Origin: MGR-bin208 sp043779285
GTDB taxonomy: Bacteria; Bacteroidota; Bacteroidia; Chitinophagales; Chitinophagaceae
Length of the DNA: 19,941 nucleotides
Reading direction: 5' to 3'
Assembly: GCA_043779285.1 (NCBI GenBank)
Contig: JAYWEL010000194.1
Location: forward strand, 1-19,941
A program made the translations under genes and the position numbers. The notes below the pieces were generated by a model. The model did not search any database and had not been told where the DNA came from. It saw only the letters and a list, made by a program, of their open reading frames with translations. Positions 7,304-15,140 of the stretch are shown here, one piece after another (within the stretch, counting starts at the first letter, position 1; every line of letters begins with the position of its first letter).

Positions 7304-8122
7304 ATGACCCGCCAGCAACTGATCGATCAGATTTTTTTTAAAAAAACATATTTGTGTGTTGGTTTAGATACCGACTTAACAAAGATCCCCAAGCATTTAC
7401 TGAAAGAAAAAGATCCCGTTTTCGAATTCAATAAACAGATCATTGATGCTACCAAAGATCTTTGTGTCAGTTATAAAATCAATACGGCTTTTTATGAAGC
7501 CAATGGGGTCAAGGGTTGGGAGTCGATGGAAAAAACAGTGAACTATATTCCAAAAACACATTTTACCATTGCTGATGCAAAACGGGGAGACATTGGAAAC
7601 ACATCTTCTCAATATGCCAAAGCATTTTTTGAGACATTAAATTTTGATGCAATTACGGTTGCACCTTACATGGGTGCCGATAGTATTTTACCATTTTTAG
7701 AATTTAAAAATAAATGGACCATTGTTCTTGGACTTACTTCTAATTCGGGATCGAAGGATTTTGAGTTGCAAAAATGCGGAGAGGATTATCTATTTGAAAA
7801 AGTTTTAAAAACAGCTTCAACATGGGGTAACCTAGATAACTTAATGTTTGTAATTGGAGCAACCCAGGCCGCCGAGTTTGAAAAAATAAGACAAATAACC
7901 CCTCATCATTTTTACCTGGTTCCTGGTGTTGGTGCACAAGGTGGGAGTCTGAAAGATATTTCAGAAAAAGCCATGATAAAAGACAATACGGGTAAAAACA
8001 TTTGTGGAATATTAGTCAATGCCAGCCGGGCAATTATCTATGCCTCTGATGGAAAAGATTTTGCAGTAGCTGCCAGGAGTGTAGCTTCTGCTTACCAGCA
8101 AGAGATGGCCGGTTGGATTTAA
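7304..8122 (+). CDS. pyrF: Orotidine 5'-phosphate decarboxylase
   Basis: A 272-residue cytosolic TIM-barrel enzyme catalysing the last step of UMP synthesis, OMP to UMP plus CO2. The N-terminal YLCVGLDTDLTKIP (16-29) and the longer length mark the roughly 270-residue subfamily, not the 230-residue E. coli type. The catalytic Lys-Asp network is intact: K58 in SYKIN and D91, K93, D96 in DAKRGD. The phosphate-binding end VPGVGAQGG and the later GILVNASRAI complete the barrel. It begins 9 nt after kmo and is probably co-transcribed with the kynurenine genes, although its role is pyrimidine synthesis. It may also have its own promoter, given the -7 box at the kmo stop. Confidence 0.97.
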   Translation: MTRQQLIDQIFFKKTYLCVGLDTDLTKIPKHLLKEKDPVFEFNKQIIDATKDLCVSYKINTAFYEANGVKGWESMEKTVNYIPKTHFTIADAKRGDIGNTSSQYAKAFFETLNFDAITVAPYMGADSILPFLEFKNKWTIVLGLTSNSGSKDFELQKCGEDYLFEKVLKTASTWGNLDNLMFVIGATQAAEFEKIRQITPHHFYLVPGVGAQGGSLKDISEKAMIKDNTGKNICGILVNASRAIIYASDGKDFAVAARSVASAYQQEMAGWI

Positions 8123-8145
8123 TGTTTCCAGGCTTAATTGTAAGT

Positions 8146-8204
8146 TTTCCAACCTTACCTAAAGACAGTAGGGTACTTTTATCTTTAAAGGTTGGAAACC
8201 TTTA
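8146..8204. repeat. Complex inverted repeat between pyrF and the peptidase gene
   Basis: TTTCCAACCTT (8146-8156) pairs perfectly with AAGGTTGGAAA (8188-8198). Inside it, TAAAGA (8160-8165) pairs with TCTTTA (8182-8187) and AGTA with TACT (8167-8177) around GGG. The right arm can instead fold locally as TAAAGGTT-GGA-AACCTTTA (8186-8204), and GGTTGGA at the pyrF end (8111-8117) can compete for TCCAACC. No T-run follows, so it is not a standard intrinsic terminator. It may be a REP-like dispersed element or a structured leader. The remaining intergenic bases up to 8279 are AT-rich without a perfect -7 box. Confidence 0.55.
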
Positions 8205-8279
8205 GCCCCTTACCAATCATCAAATTATTTTAAACCAACTCCTTTTATTGGTTATTTTCATTTTCCAAAAATTAATTCA

Positions 8280-10778
8280 ATGAGAAAATTCTTCATTCCC
8301 CTATTTATTCTGGGATTTGTTTCTACAGTTAATGCGCAACAATCAGCAGAAAAAGCAAACTATCAACTGGCTGCCCGTTTTTCTACTAAAAAATTAGAGA
8401 AAATGGTTTTCAGTGCATCTGTTGACCCACATTGGTTAAAAAAATCAGATCGATTCTGGTATGTTTACGAAACCACCGAAGGGAAAAATTGGTATATAGT
8501 AGATCCGGTAAAAGGCGAGAAAAAGCAACTATTTGATAAAACAAAATTAGCAGCAGAAATCACAAAGATTGTGAAAGATCCTTTTGATGCCGAACATTTA
8601 GCCATCGACAGCCTTCGGTTTGTAAAAGATGAAAACTGGATCCAGTTTGAAGTGAAGAGTACATTGGAAGTGGAAAAAAAGGATACCACTGTTAAAAAGG
8701 ATTCTGTAACAAAAAAACCGACTGCCCCAGCCGTTAAAGAGAAGAAAACATTTTATTTCGAGTATAATCTTACAACCGGTCAATTGGTTGAATTAACCGA
8801 TTTCACTAAACCTAAGCGAAATGCCCGTTGGGCCTCTATTTCGCCAGATGGGGAAACCATTGTTTTTGCAAAGAATTACAATTTGTACTGGATGGACAAA
8901 GCGAATTACGAAAAAGCATTAAAGAACGAAGAGGACAGTACTATTGTTGAGCATAAACTTACAACAGATGGTGTGGAGAATTTCGAATACGGCAATACAC
9001 AAAACGAAACCAATGTTGATAAAGAAAAAAATAAAAATAAACGGAAGTCAGCATTTGTTTACTGGTCACCAGACTCAAAAAACTTTGTAAAAATAAAAAC
9101 CGATTCACGTTCTGTAAAAGATCTTTGGGTCATCAATAGTATTGCAGAACCAAGGCCAACGCTGGAAACGTATAAATATATGATGCCGGGAGAAAAGGAA
9201 TCTCCGATTGATTATTTTCTAGTGTTCGACATGGTTACAAAAACAAAAAAAGAATTGGATATTAAACAATTCAAAGATCAGGATGTGGCTGTATGGACGG
9301 CTCCCAATATGGTTAATACCCGTGATGATGACTGGAGGCCATTGAAATGGTTGGGTACAGCAACTAAACTTTATTTTAGCCGAACCAGCAGAGACCTGAA
9401 AAGAATTGATGTATGTGAAGTAGATATTCAATCAGGCACAGTGAAGCCCTTGATTGAAGAACGGATGAATACTTATGTAGAAATTAAAAGAGTCGGTTTA
9501 GTTAATGGTGGGGAAGAATTGATTCAATGGAGCGAAAGAGATGGTTGGGCACATTTTTATTTATATGATGGAAAAGGGAGTCTGAAAAATCAAATCACTT
9601 CAGGAGCTTACCATTGTGAAGACATTGTAGGCATCGATGAAAAGAAAAGAGTTTTATATTTCTCCGCAAACGGTAAAGAGCAGGGAGAAGATCCCTACTA
9701 TTTGCATTTATATCGGGTTAATTTTGATGGTACCGGATTACGTTTATTGAATCCCGGTGAGTTTGAGCATTCCATGAGTATGAATGATAACAACCTGTTT
9801 TATGTAGATAATTTTTCCAGGGTAAATACAATTCCTAAATCTATTTTATATAATAGTGAAGGCAAAAAAATACTGGATCTGGAAACGGCTGATTTTTCTT
9901 CTTTGTTTGCCGCCGGATATAAATTCCCGGAAATATTTAAAGTAAAAGCGGATGACGGTATCACAGATCTTTATGGTGTGATGTATAAACCATTTAATTT
10001 CGATAGTACTAAAAAATATGCTGTCGCAGAATATGTATATCCGGGCCCACAAACAGAAGCCGTAAACAAATCATTTAGTTTGCCGAATGCAAGAACAGAT
10101 AGGTTGGCTCAAATAGGAATCATTGTAGTTACTGTAGGAAACCGCGGAGGTCATCCTAGTCGTTCAAAATGGTACCACAATTATGGGTATGGTAATTTAA
10201 GAGATTATGGCTTGGCTGATAAAAAAGCAGCATTGGAACAATTAGCTGACCGGTTTTCATATATCGATATCGATCGGGTGGGTATTCACGGTCATTCGGG
10301 TGGTGGATTTATGAGTACTGCTGCCATGCTGGTTTATCCCGATTTATTTAAAGTAGCCGTTTCTTCTTCCGGCAATCATGACAATGCGGTTTACAACAGA
10401 TGGTGGAGTGAAAAACACCATGGTGTAAAAGAGCAGATCAGTGAAAAGGGAGATACATCATTTATTTATAACATTGAAAAAAACCCGGATCTGGCAAAAA
10501 ACCTGAAAGGACATTTATTATTAGTCACCGGAGATATTGATAATAATGTGAGCCCTGCAAATACAATACGAATGGCTAATGCGTTGATAAAGGCAAACAA
10601 GCGATTTGATTTTATGCTTATGCCAGGTCAACGTCACGGGTATGGAGATATGTCAGAATATTTTTTCTGGGCACTTTCAGATTATTACGCCAAGTGGCTG
10701 ATGGGCGATTTCTCTCAACCGGTTGATATTGTTGAGATGAACCGGGAGATTGAACAATCGGGCAATAAAAAGAAATAA
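8280..10778 (+). CDS. Secreted S9 family dipeptidyl peptidase (DPP-IV type)
   Basis: An 832-residue serine peptidase with a signal peptide, MRKFFIPLFILGFVSTVNAQ, so exported, presumably to the periplasm. A DPPIV-type beta-propeller spans about 40-550 and an alpha/beta hydrolase about 580-810. The triad is complete: S673 in GHSGGG, D754 in GDIDNNV and H786 in GQRHGYG. Such enzymes release dipeptides from peptide N-termini, feeding peptide use. Between propeller blades lies a Lys/Thr/Pro-rich, probably disordered insert at about 128-156. The length fits bacterial DPP-IV-like enzymes. Specificity (Xaa-Pro versus broader) cannot be read here. It stands alone, with a structured region in front and a strong terminator behind; no ribosome-binding site is visible before the ATG. 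Confidence 0.92.
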   Translation: MRKFFIPLFILGFVSTVNAQQSAEKANYQLAARFSTKKLEKMVFSASVDPHWLKKSDRFWYVYETTEGKNWYIVDPVKGEKKQLFDKTKLAAEITKIVKDPFDAEHLAIDSLRFVKDENWIQFEVKSTLEVEKKDTTVKKDSVTKKPTAPAVKEKKTFYFEYNLTTGQLVELTDFTKPKRNARWASISPDGETIVFAKNYNLYWMDKANYEKALKNEEDSTIVEHKLTTDGVENFEYGNTQNETNVDKEKNKNKRKSAFVYWSPDSKNFVKIKTDSRSVKDLWVINSIAEPRPTLETYKYMMPGEKESPIDYFLVFDMVTKTKKELDIKQFKDQDVAVWTAPNMVNTRDDDWRPLKWLGTATKLYFSRTSRDLKRIDVCEVDIQSGTVKPLIEERMNTYVEIKRVGLVNGGEELIQWSERDGWAHFYLYDGKGSLKNQITSGAYHCEDIVGIDEKKRVLYFSANGKEQGEDPYYLHLYRVNFDGTGLRLLNPGEFEHSMSMNDNNLFYVDNFSRVNTIPKSILYNSEGKKILDLETADFSSLFAAGYKFPEIFKVKADDGITDLYGVMYKPFNFDSTKKYAVAEYVYPGPQTEAVNKSFSLPNARTDRLAQIGIIVVTVGNRGGHPSRSKWYHNYGYGNLRDYGLADKKAALEQLADRFSYIDIDRVGIHGHSGGGFMSTAAMLVYPDLFKVAVSSSGNHDNAVYNRWWSEKHHGVKEQISEKGDTSFIYNIEKNPDLAKNLKGHLLLVTGDIDNNVSPANTIRMANALIKANKRFDFMLMPGQRHGYGDMSEYFFWALSDYYAKWLMGDFSQPVDIVEMNREIEQSGNKKK

Positions 10779-10802
10779 TAGTCCGTAATTATTTTGCTGA
10801 AT

Positions 10803-10839
10803 AAAAAGCTGCATTGAATTCGCTTCAATGCAGCTTTTT
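10803..10839 (+). terminator. Intrinsic terminator after the S9 peptidase
   Basis: A perfect 16-bp stem pairs AAAAAGCTGCATTGAA (10803-10818) with its complement (10824-10839) around a TTCGC loop, and the right arm ends in five T residues. Because the A-run and T-run are symmetrical it could in principle work on both strands, but only the + strand has a gene ending here (10778). Confidence 0.9.
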
Positions 10840-10885
10840 ATATTCATTCTTAAAATCAACATCAAATCGGCTCAGTACAAAACCT

Positions 10886-10893
10886 TACCTTTG
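10886..10893 (+). promoter_or_regulatory. TAnnTTTG -7 box before gcdH
   Basis: TACCTTTG matches the -7 consensus exactly, lies just after the upstream terminator, and leaves a leader of about 20 nt before the gcdH ATG. No good -33 TTTG is seen at the expected distance. The position after a terminator and before a new gene makes it the best promoter candidate for gcdH-aroK-DUF423. Confidence 0.5.
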
Positions 10894-10917
10894 AAATTCC
10901 AATAAATCATCATTTTT

Positions 10918-12102
10918 ATGGCTGCTAAGACAGATCATTTTGTAAGTCCGGATTATTTTCAATTAGATGAGCTACTAACCGATGAGCATAAGCTTATCCG
11001 CGACACGGTGCGCAGTTATGTAAAAAAAGAAATAAGTCCGATTATTGAGGAGTATGCACAGAAGGCAGAATTTCCACAACAAATTGTAAAGCAGTTAGGT
11101 GATCTGGGTTGTTTTGGCCCTACAGTCCCTGAGCAGTATGGTGGTGGTGGGTTGGATTATATAAGCTATGGATTGATGATGCAGGAATTGGAAAGAGGAG
11201 ATAGTGGTGTCCGGTCTACAGCTTCTGTGCAAGGTTCTTTGGTAATGTATCCCATTTATCAATATGGAAACGAAGCACAACGAAATAAATATTTACCCAA
11301 ATTGGCTAGCGGCGAATGGTTGGGTTGTTTTGGTTTAACCGAAGCCGATCATGGCAGTGATCCTTCCGGTATGTTATCTTCTTTCAAAGATGCCGGTGAT
11401 CATGTAATTTTAAATGGATCAAAAATGTGGATTAGCAATGCGCCGTTTTCTCAGGTGGCCGTTGTGTGGGCAAAGAATGAAGAAGGCGTTGTGCATGGGT
11501 TGATTCTGGAAAGAGGTATGGAAGGATTTTCAACACCAACTACACATGGTAAATGGAGCTTACGGGCATCGGCAACCGGCGAACTAGTATTTGACAATGT
11601 AAAAGTGCCTAAAGAAAATATATTACCTAATGTATCTGGTCTAAAAGGACCATTGGGTTGTTTATCCAAAGCCCGATACGGTATAGCATGGGGTGCGGTA
11701 GGTGCTGCGATGGATTGTTATGATACGGCACTTCGATACAGTAAAGAAAGAATTCAGTTCGATAAGCCCATCGGGGCATTTCAATTACAGCAAAAAAAAC
11801 TCGCTGAAATGGTTACGGAAATAACCAAAGCTCAACTGTTGAACTGGCGTTTAGGTGTATTGATGGGTCAGGGGAAAGCCACGCCACAGCAGGTTTCCAT
11901 GGCCAAGAGAAATGCCTGTGAAATTGCGGCCAATATTTGCCGGGATGCAAGACAGCTTTTAGGCGGTATGGGTATTACCGGAGAGTATAGTGTTATGCGG
12001 CATATGATGAATTTGGAAAGTGTGATAACATACGAAGGGACACATGATATTCATTTGCTGATAACCGGTATGGATATTACAGGTTTCAATGCATTTAAAT
12101 AA
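10918..12102 (+). CDS. gcdH: Glutaryl-CoA dehydrogenase
   Basis: A 394-residue acyl-CoA dehydrogenase that oxidatively decarboxylates glutaryl-CoA to crotonyl-CoA and CO2 using FAD. It is separated from other acyl-CoA dehydrogenases by TYEGTHDIHLLITGMDITG at the C-terminus, with E373 as catalytic base, and by the substrate arginine in DSGVRSTASVQGSLVM (R99), both hallmarks of this enzyme. GCFGLTEADHGSDPS, KWSLRASATGE and ARYGIAWG also match the family closely. Glutaryl-CoA comes from lysine and from tryptophan via 2-aminomuconate and 2-oxoadipate, which links this gene to ridA-kynU-kmo about 3.6 kb upstream. It begins a likely operon with aroK (33 nt downstream) after the peptidase terminator. 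Confidence 0.95.
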   Translation: MAAKTDHFVSPDYFQLDELLTDEHKLIRDTVRSYVKKEISPIIEEYAQKAEFPQQIVKQLGDLGCFGPTVPEQYGGGGLDYISYGLMMQELERGDSGVRSTASVQGSLVMYPIYQYGNEAQRNKYLPKLASGEWLGCFGLTEADHGSDPSGMLSSFKDAGDHVILNGSKMWISNAPFSQVAVVWAKNEEGVVHGLILERGMEGFSTPTTHGKWSLRASATGELVFDNVKVPKENILPNVSGLKGPLGCLSKARYGIAWGAVGAAMDCYDTALRYSKERIQFDKPIGAFQLQQKKLAEMVTEITKAQLLNWRLGVLMGQGKATPQQVSMAKRNACEIAANICRDARQLLGGMGITGEYSVMRHMMNLESVITYEGTHDIHLLITGMDITGFNAFK

Positions 12103-12135
12103 ATACATCTTTCAAAAGGGTTTAGAGAAAATGAT

Positions 12136-12642
12136 ATGAAAATTTTTCTGTTGGGATTTATGGGTTCCGGGAAATCACACTGGGGTAATTTGCTCAGCCA
12201 AAAACTGAATATTCCTTTTTTCGACCTGGATGAACAGATTGTTTCAAATGAAGAAAAATCGATTGAAGAAATTTTTACAATTTACGGGGAAGAATATTTC
12301 AGGTTATTGGAAAAAGACGTGTTGCATATTATTACCGAAAGCCACGAGAGTTTTATCATGGCAACCGGCGGCGGAACACCCTGCTTTTTCAATAATATCG
12401 ATTATTTGAAAAAGAATGGAATGCCAATATGGATCAATACTTCCGTGGACGTTTTATTTGCCCGACTTTTGAAAGATGGTGGAAAACGACCATTAATAAA
12501 AAACTTAACAGATCGGCAGTTAAAAGATTTTATTGTTAAAAAATATTCAGACCGGAAAATTTATTATCAGCAAGCCGAGCTGATCATTGATGATGAATCT
12601 ACCAGTCTGGAAAGCTTAGTTGAAAAAATATTCCATGCATAA
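12136..12642 (+). CDS. aroK: Shikimate kinase
   Basis: A 168-residue P-loop kinase that phosphorylates shikimate to shikimate 3-phosphate in chorismate synthesis. The Walker A loop is GFMGSGKSH (7-15). FFDLDEQI holds the Mg and shikimate aspartates (D30, D32), YFRLLE supplies the substrate arginine (R56), ATGGGTP (76-82) is the glycine-rich shikimate loop, and GGKRPLI is the lid arginine. The length is typical of stand-alone AroK/AroL. The gene follows gcdH by 33 nt and its last 8 bases overlap the start of the DUF423 gene, so translation of that gene is probably coupled. I see no terminator or -7 box between gcdH and aroK. Confidence 0.95.
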   Translation: MKIFLLGFMGSGKSHWGNLLSQKLNIPFFDLDEQIVSNEEKSIEEIFTIYGEEYFRLLEKDVLHIITESHESFIMATGGGTPCFFNNIDYLKKNGMPIWINTSVDVLFARLLKDGGKRPLIKNLTDRQLKDFIVKKYSDRKIYYQQAELIIDDESTSLESLVEKIFHA

Positions 12643-13024
12643 AACCTATCTATTTATTGGTTCAATACTTGCTGCATTAGCAATTATGCTGGGTGCATTT
12701 GGCGCACATGCGTTAAAAAAAATGGTGCCTGCAGAAACTGTTGCAAGTTTTCAAACGGGTGTACAGTATCAGATGTATCATGCGTTTGCATTAATGATTA
12801 CATCTTTGTTATTTGAAAAAAATAAAAGCAGATGGATTAATTGGGCAGCCTTTTCTTTTCTTGCAGGAATACTTTTTTTCTCCGGTTCTCTTTACCTGTT
12901 AACTTTCCTGAAAGCAACGGAAACAGTGGGTTTGGTTGGCATTGGAATGATTACACCGGTTGGTGGATTATTCTTTATTACCGGTTGGATTTTACTTAGT
13001 ATCGGGGTTTTGAAAAAAAATTAG
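12635..13024 (+). CDS. DUF423 family small membrane protein
   Basis: A 129-residue integral membrane protein with about four helices (roughly 4-22, 45-60, 68-92, 98-124). Typical DUF423 (YgdD-like) signatures are LGAFGAHALKK (19-29), TGVQYQMYHAFAL (41-53), FSGSLYLL (82-89) and ITPVGGLFFITGW (106-118). The family has no established biochemical function. I start at the ATG inside the aroK end (12635), which gives the standard N-terminus and an 8-bp overlap; the frame is open a few codons further upstream without gain. Its stop codon overlaps the stop of the convergent sensor kinase gene by 4 bp, leaving no space for a terminator between them. Confidence 0.9.
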   Translation: MHKTYLFIGSILAALAIMLGAFGAHALKKMVPAETVASFQTGVQYQMYHAFALMITSLLFEKNKSRWINWAAFSFLAGILFFSGSLYLLTFLKATETVGLVGIGMITPVGGLFFITGWILLSIGVLKKN

Positions 13025-14955
13025 TCGAAGGCTGTTTCAAGTATAGTAACGGTACCATTATTGTTTTTTATTTCAAAACTGCCATTAATATGTTCCATCC
13101 GGTATTTGATATTCTTTAAGCCATTCCCAAACTGTCGCAGTTTTTCTAAATCAATTCCAATACCATTATCCACAATAGTAATAGTTAATTTGTGGTTGAG
13201 ATTGAATTGTATACTAATTTCATTTGCTTCCGAATACTTTAATGCATTATGCAGCGTCTCCTTAATACAGAGAAATAAATTTCTTCTTTTATCTCCCGTG
13301 ATGAGGATGTGCGGCAACATTTCAGGAATCACAACTTTACAATGGATCGAAGTTCCGTCCAAATATTCAACAGCATAATTACGGATGTAGGATATAAAAT
13401 TATCAATCGAATCATTGGTGCTATTCATGCTCCAGATAATTGCATTTAAGTTACTCAATAAATTATTTGCCGAATTGGAAATCTTATCAATTTCAATAGG
13501 ACTGTTTTCTTTTAATTTTTTTCGAGCTATTTCGCTGTATAGGCGGATGGCAGTCATTCCCGAACCCAATTCATCGTGGATATCAGCCGAAATCCGATGT
13601 CTTTCTGCTAGTTGAGCTTTATATATATCCAATTCTTTGTTGAACTCTAATTTGTGGTATTCAATATTCAGTTGTTCTTTTTCTCTTGTTTCTTTAATGA
13701 TAATCATCTTGTTCTTATAGGTTAGCCCCAACAGAAAGAAACCCAATTCTAAAAACAATCCAAACTCGTAATAAAATAATGAATAATTGAATAATTGGGG
13801 AATACTTTCAAATAATGCATTGGTCAATATAAAAATAAAAGAAATCATAGCAAAGACAAAAAGACAAAGATTGCCCCAAAAAATGAAACGCAGCAAATGA
13901 TTCTTCAATTTATTAAAACTGTAAATAATGAAGATGAGGTTAATGCCAAGCAGGTAAAATTTTGTAAAATTTTCAATTTTATATTCAACAAGATAGTTAC
14001 TGGATATAAAATGAAAAATTGAATATGCGGCCATTGTAGCAATAATCAACAGCGTACTGTATCTGTAAAGCGTATTGATAAATGGATAATGTTGTTTGGT
14101 GTTCAAAAAACGAACCATAAACAACATATAAAAAATAAAACCCACTGCCTGTAAAATCAAATCGAAATAAGACTCTATAAAATAATTAATCCGGGAACTC
14201 TCTATCCCATAAAAAGATTTTGTGAAAAGTAATAATCCAGAGAATAACACATATCCGGCATAAAAAAGAAAATCATGATCGGCACCCTGAAAATAAATGG
14301 CTAAGGAGTATAAAAACATCATCAGCAATAATCCACAAAGGATGTAGGTAAAAATATTGAGGGAATTAAAGTGTGCATGTCGCTCATTGATAAATGCTGT
14401 GATATAGTTTTCATTTAGCAGGGAAGGGTTTAATACATTGGTATACGTATTCAGGAAACTTATTTCAGCAACCATCGTTGCAGTATCGCCACTGTTAAGA
14501 GAAAAATAATGGAAACTTATGCTGTCCTGATTTTTTGCCAGCATACGCTCTACCGGCTTCAGGTTATTATTCTCCAGTTTAAATAACCTGATATGTGTTG
14601 AAAAATTACCGGGATATAAAAAAAGACCATGCTTGATATCACCCGTATTAAAAACCTTGAATTGCAAGACTATGTTTTTATCTACATTTTCAGGAGAAAT
14701 TCTTTTTTTGTCAGTAATGCCTTCCTGGAATTGTAATCCTGCATATTGCGTTTCTAAATCTTTTTCTTTTTTTGAAAAAGCAAAATTTACTTTGTTGAAA
14801 ATTGAGTCAGAAAAAATAACTTTACTTATATCAATGTATGGAAGGTTTTGCTGACTTTTTCCTTCAATAAAAAAAAAGCAGGTTAAAGCCAATGAAAGAA
14901 TAGCTTTCGCATTGTATTGAAATAAATAAGGAAATGAATGTTTGAGAATTTTCAT
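13021..14955 (-). CDS. 7TMR-DISM sensor histidine kinase (HisKA_3 type)
   Basis: A 644-residue membrane sensor kinase. After a signal-like hydrophobic stretch (17-30), residues about 40-195 form an extracytoplasmic beta-rich 7TMR-DISMED2-like domain. Seven helices follow (about 199-415), then a coiled coil (about 420-455). The dimerisation domain carries ERHRISADIHDELGSG with H460 as the phosphorylated histidine. The HATPase domain shows the N-box ETLHNALKYS, the G1 box IVDNGIGI and the G2 box FGNGLKNIKYRM. HisKA_3 kinases normally act on NarL/LuxR-type response regulators, but none is encoded in the window. The extracytoplasmic domain type often binds carbohydrates or other small ligands; the signal here is unknown. 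It is divergent from ftsK, with a perfect -7 box 37 nt upstream. Confidence 0.9.
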   Translation of the reverse strand: MKILKHSFPYLFQYNAKAILSLALTCFFFIEGKSQQNLPYIDISKVIFSDSIFNKVNFAFSKKEKDLETQYAGLQFQEGITDKKRISPENVDKNIVLQFKVFNTGDIKHGLFLYPGNFSTHIRLFKLENNNLKPVERMLAKNQDSISFHYFSLNSGDTATMVAEISFLNTYTNVLNPSLLNENYITAFINERHAHFNSLNIFTYILCGLLLMMFLYSLAIYFQGADHDFLFYAGYVLFSGLLLFTKSFYGIESSRINYFIESYFDLILQAVGFIFYMLFMVRFLNTKQHYPFINTLYRYSTLLIIATMAAYSIFHFISSNYLVEYKIENFTKFYLLGINLIFIIYSFNKLKNHLLRFIFWGNLCLFVFAMISFIFILTNALFESIPQLFNYSLFYYEFGLFLELGFFLLGLTYKNKMIIIKETREKEQLNIEYHKLEFNKELDIYKAQLAERHRISADIHDELGSGMTAIRLYSEIARKKLKENSPIEIDKISNSANNLLSNLNAIIWSMNSTNDSIDNFISYIRNYAVEYLDGTSIHCKVVIPEMLPHILITGDKRRNLFLCIKETLHNALKYSEANEISIQFNLNHKLTITIVDNGIGIDLEKLRQFGNGLKNIKYRMEHINGSFEIKNNNGTVTILETAFD

Positions 14956-14992
14956 GAAAAATCAACTTAGCAATTGGCAATGGTTCTTATAT

Positions 14993-15000
14993 CAAAAATA
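14993..15000 (-). promoter_or_regulatory. TAnnTTTG -7 box before the sensor kinase
   Basis: On the minus strand TATTTTTG matches the -7 consensus exactly and lies 37 nt before the kinase ATG. The -33 region has no clear TTG. The same 185-nt divergent spacer holds the ftsK promoter candidate and the palindrome at 15044-15059. Confidence 0.4.
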
Positions 15001-15043
15001 ACATTTCTATTTCAGGTTCATGTTCTTTTTAATATTACTTTTC

Positions 15044-15059
15044 AGCATAGTTCTATGCT
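15044..15059. repeat. 16-bp palindrome in the kinase/ftsK divergent spacer
   Basis: AGCATAGTTCTATGCT is a perfect palindrome of 7-bp arms around TT, flanked by TTTT and AAAA that also pair after one mismatch. It sits between the two divergent -7 boxes, about 44 nt upstream of the kinase box and 68 nt upstream of the ftsK box. It could be an operator for a dimeric regulator or simply a hairpin; no regulator can be named. Confidence 0.4.
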
Positions 15060-15102
15060 TAAAACTAAAGTAAAATAAGCCATTATTAACACAAATGACA
15101 GA

Positions 15103-15135
15103 TTGAAATTTCGGTTTGTCTTCTTACTATCTTTG
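15103..15135 (+). promoter_or_regulatory. ftsK promoter candidate (TTG, N22, TATCTTTG)
   Basis: TATCTTTG (15128-15135) is a perfect -7 box, and TTG (15103-15105) lies 22 nt upstream, inside the 17-23 nt spacing reported for Flavobacterium-type promoters. The box ends 5 nt before the ftsK ATG, so the predicted transcript would be leaderless or nearly so. Confidence 0.55.
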
Positions 15136-15140
15136 TTCTT

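Noticed and set aside
10779..10917. Small gene or RNA between the peptidase and gcdH
   Set aside because: The space is accounted for by the terminator (10803-10839) and a -7 box (10886-10893); no start codon with a plausible frame is present.
13061..13378. Plus-strand open frame of about 105 codons opposite the kinase catalytic domain
   Set aside because: It is antisense to a clearly conserved HATPase/HisKA region and its translation shows no recognisable domain.
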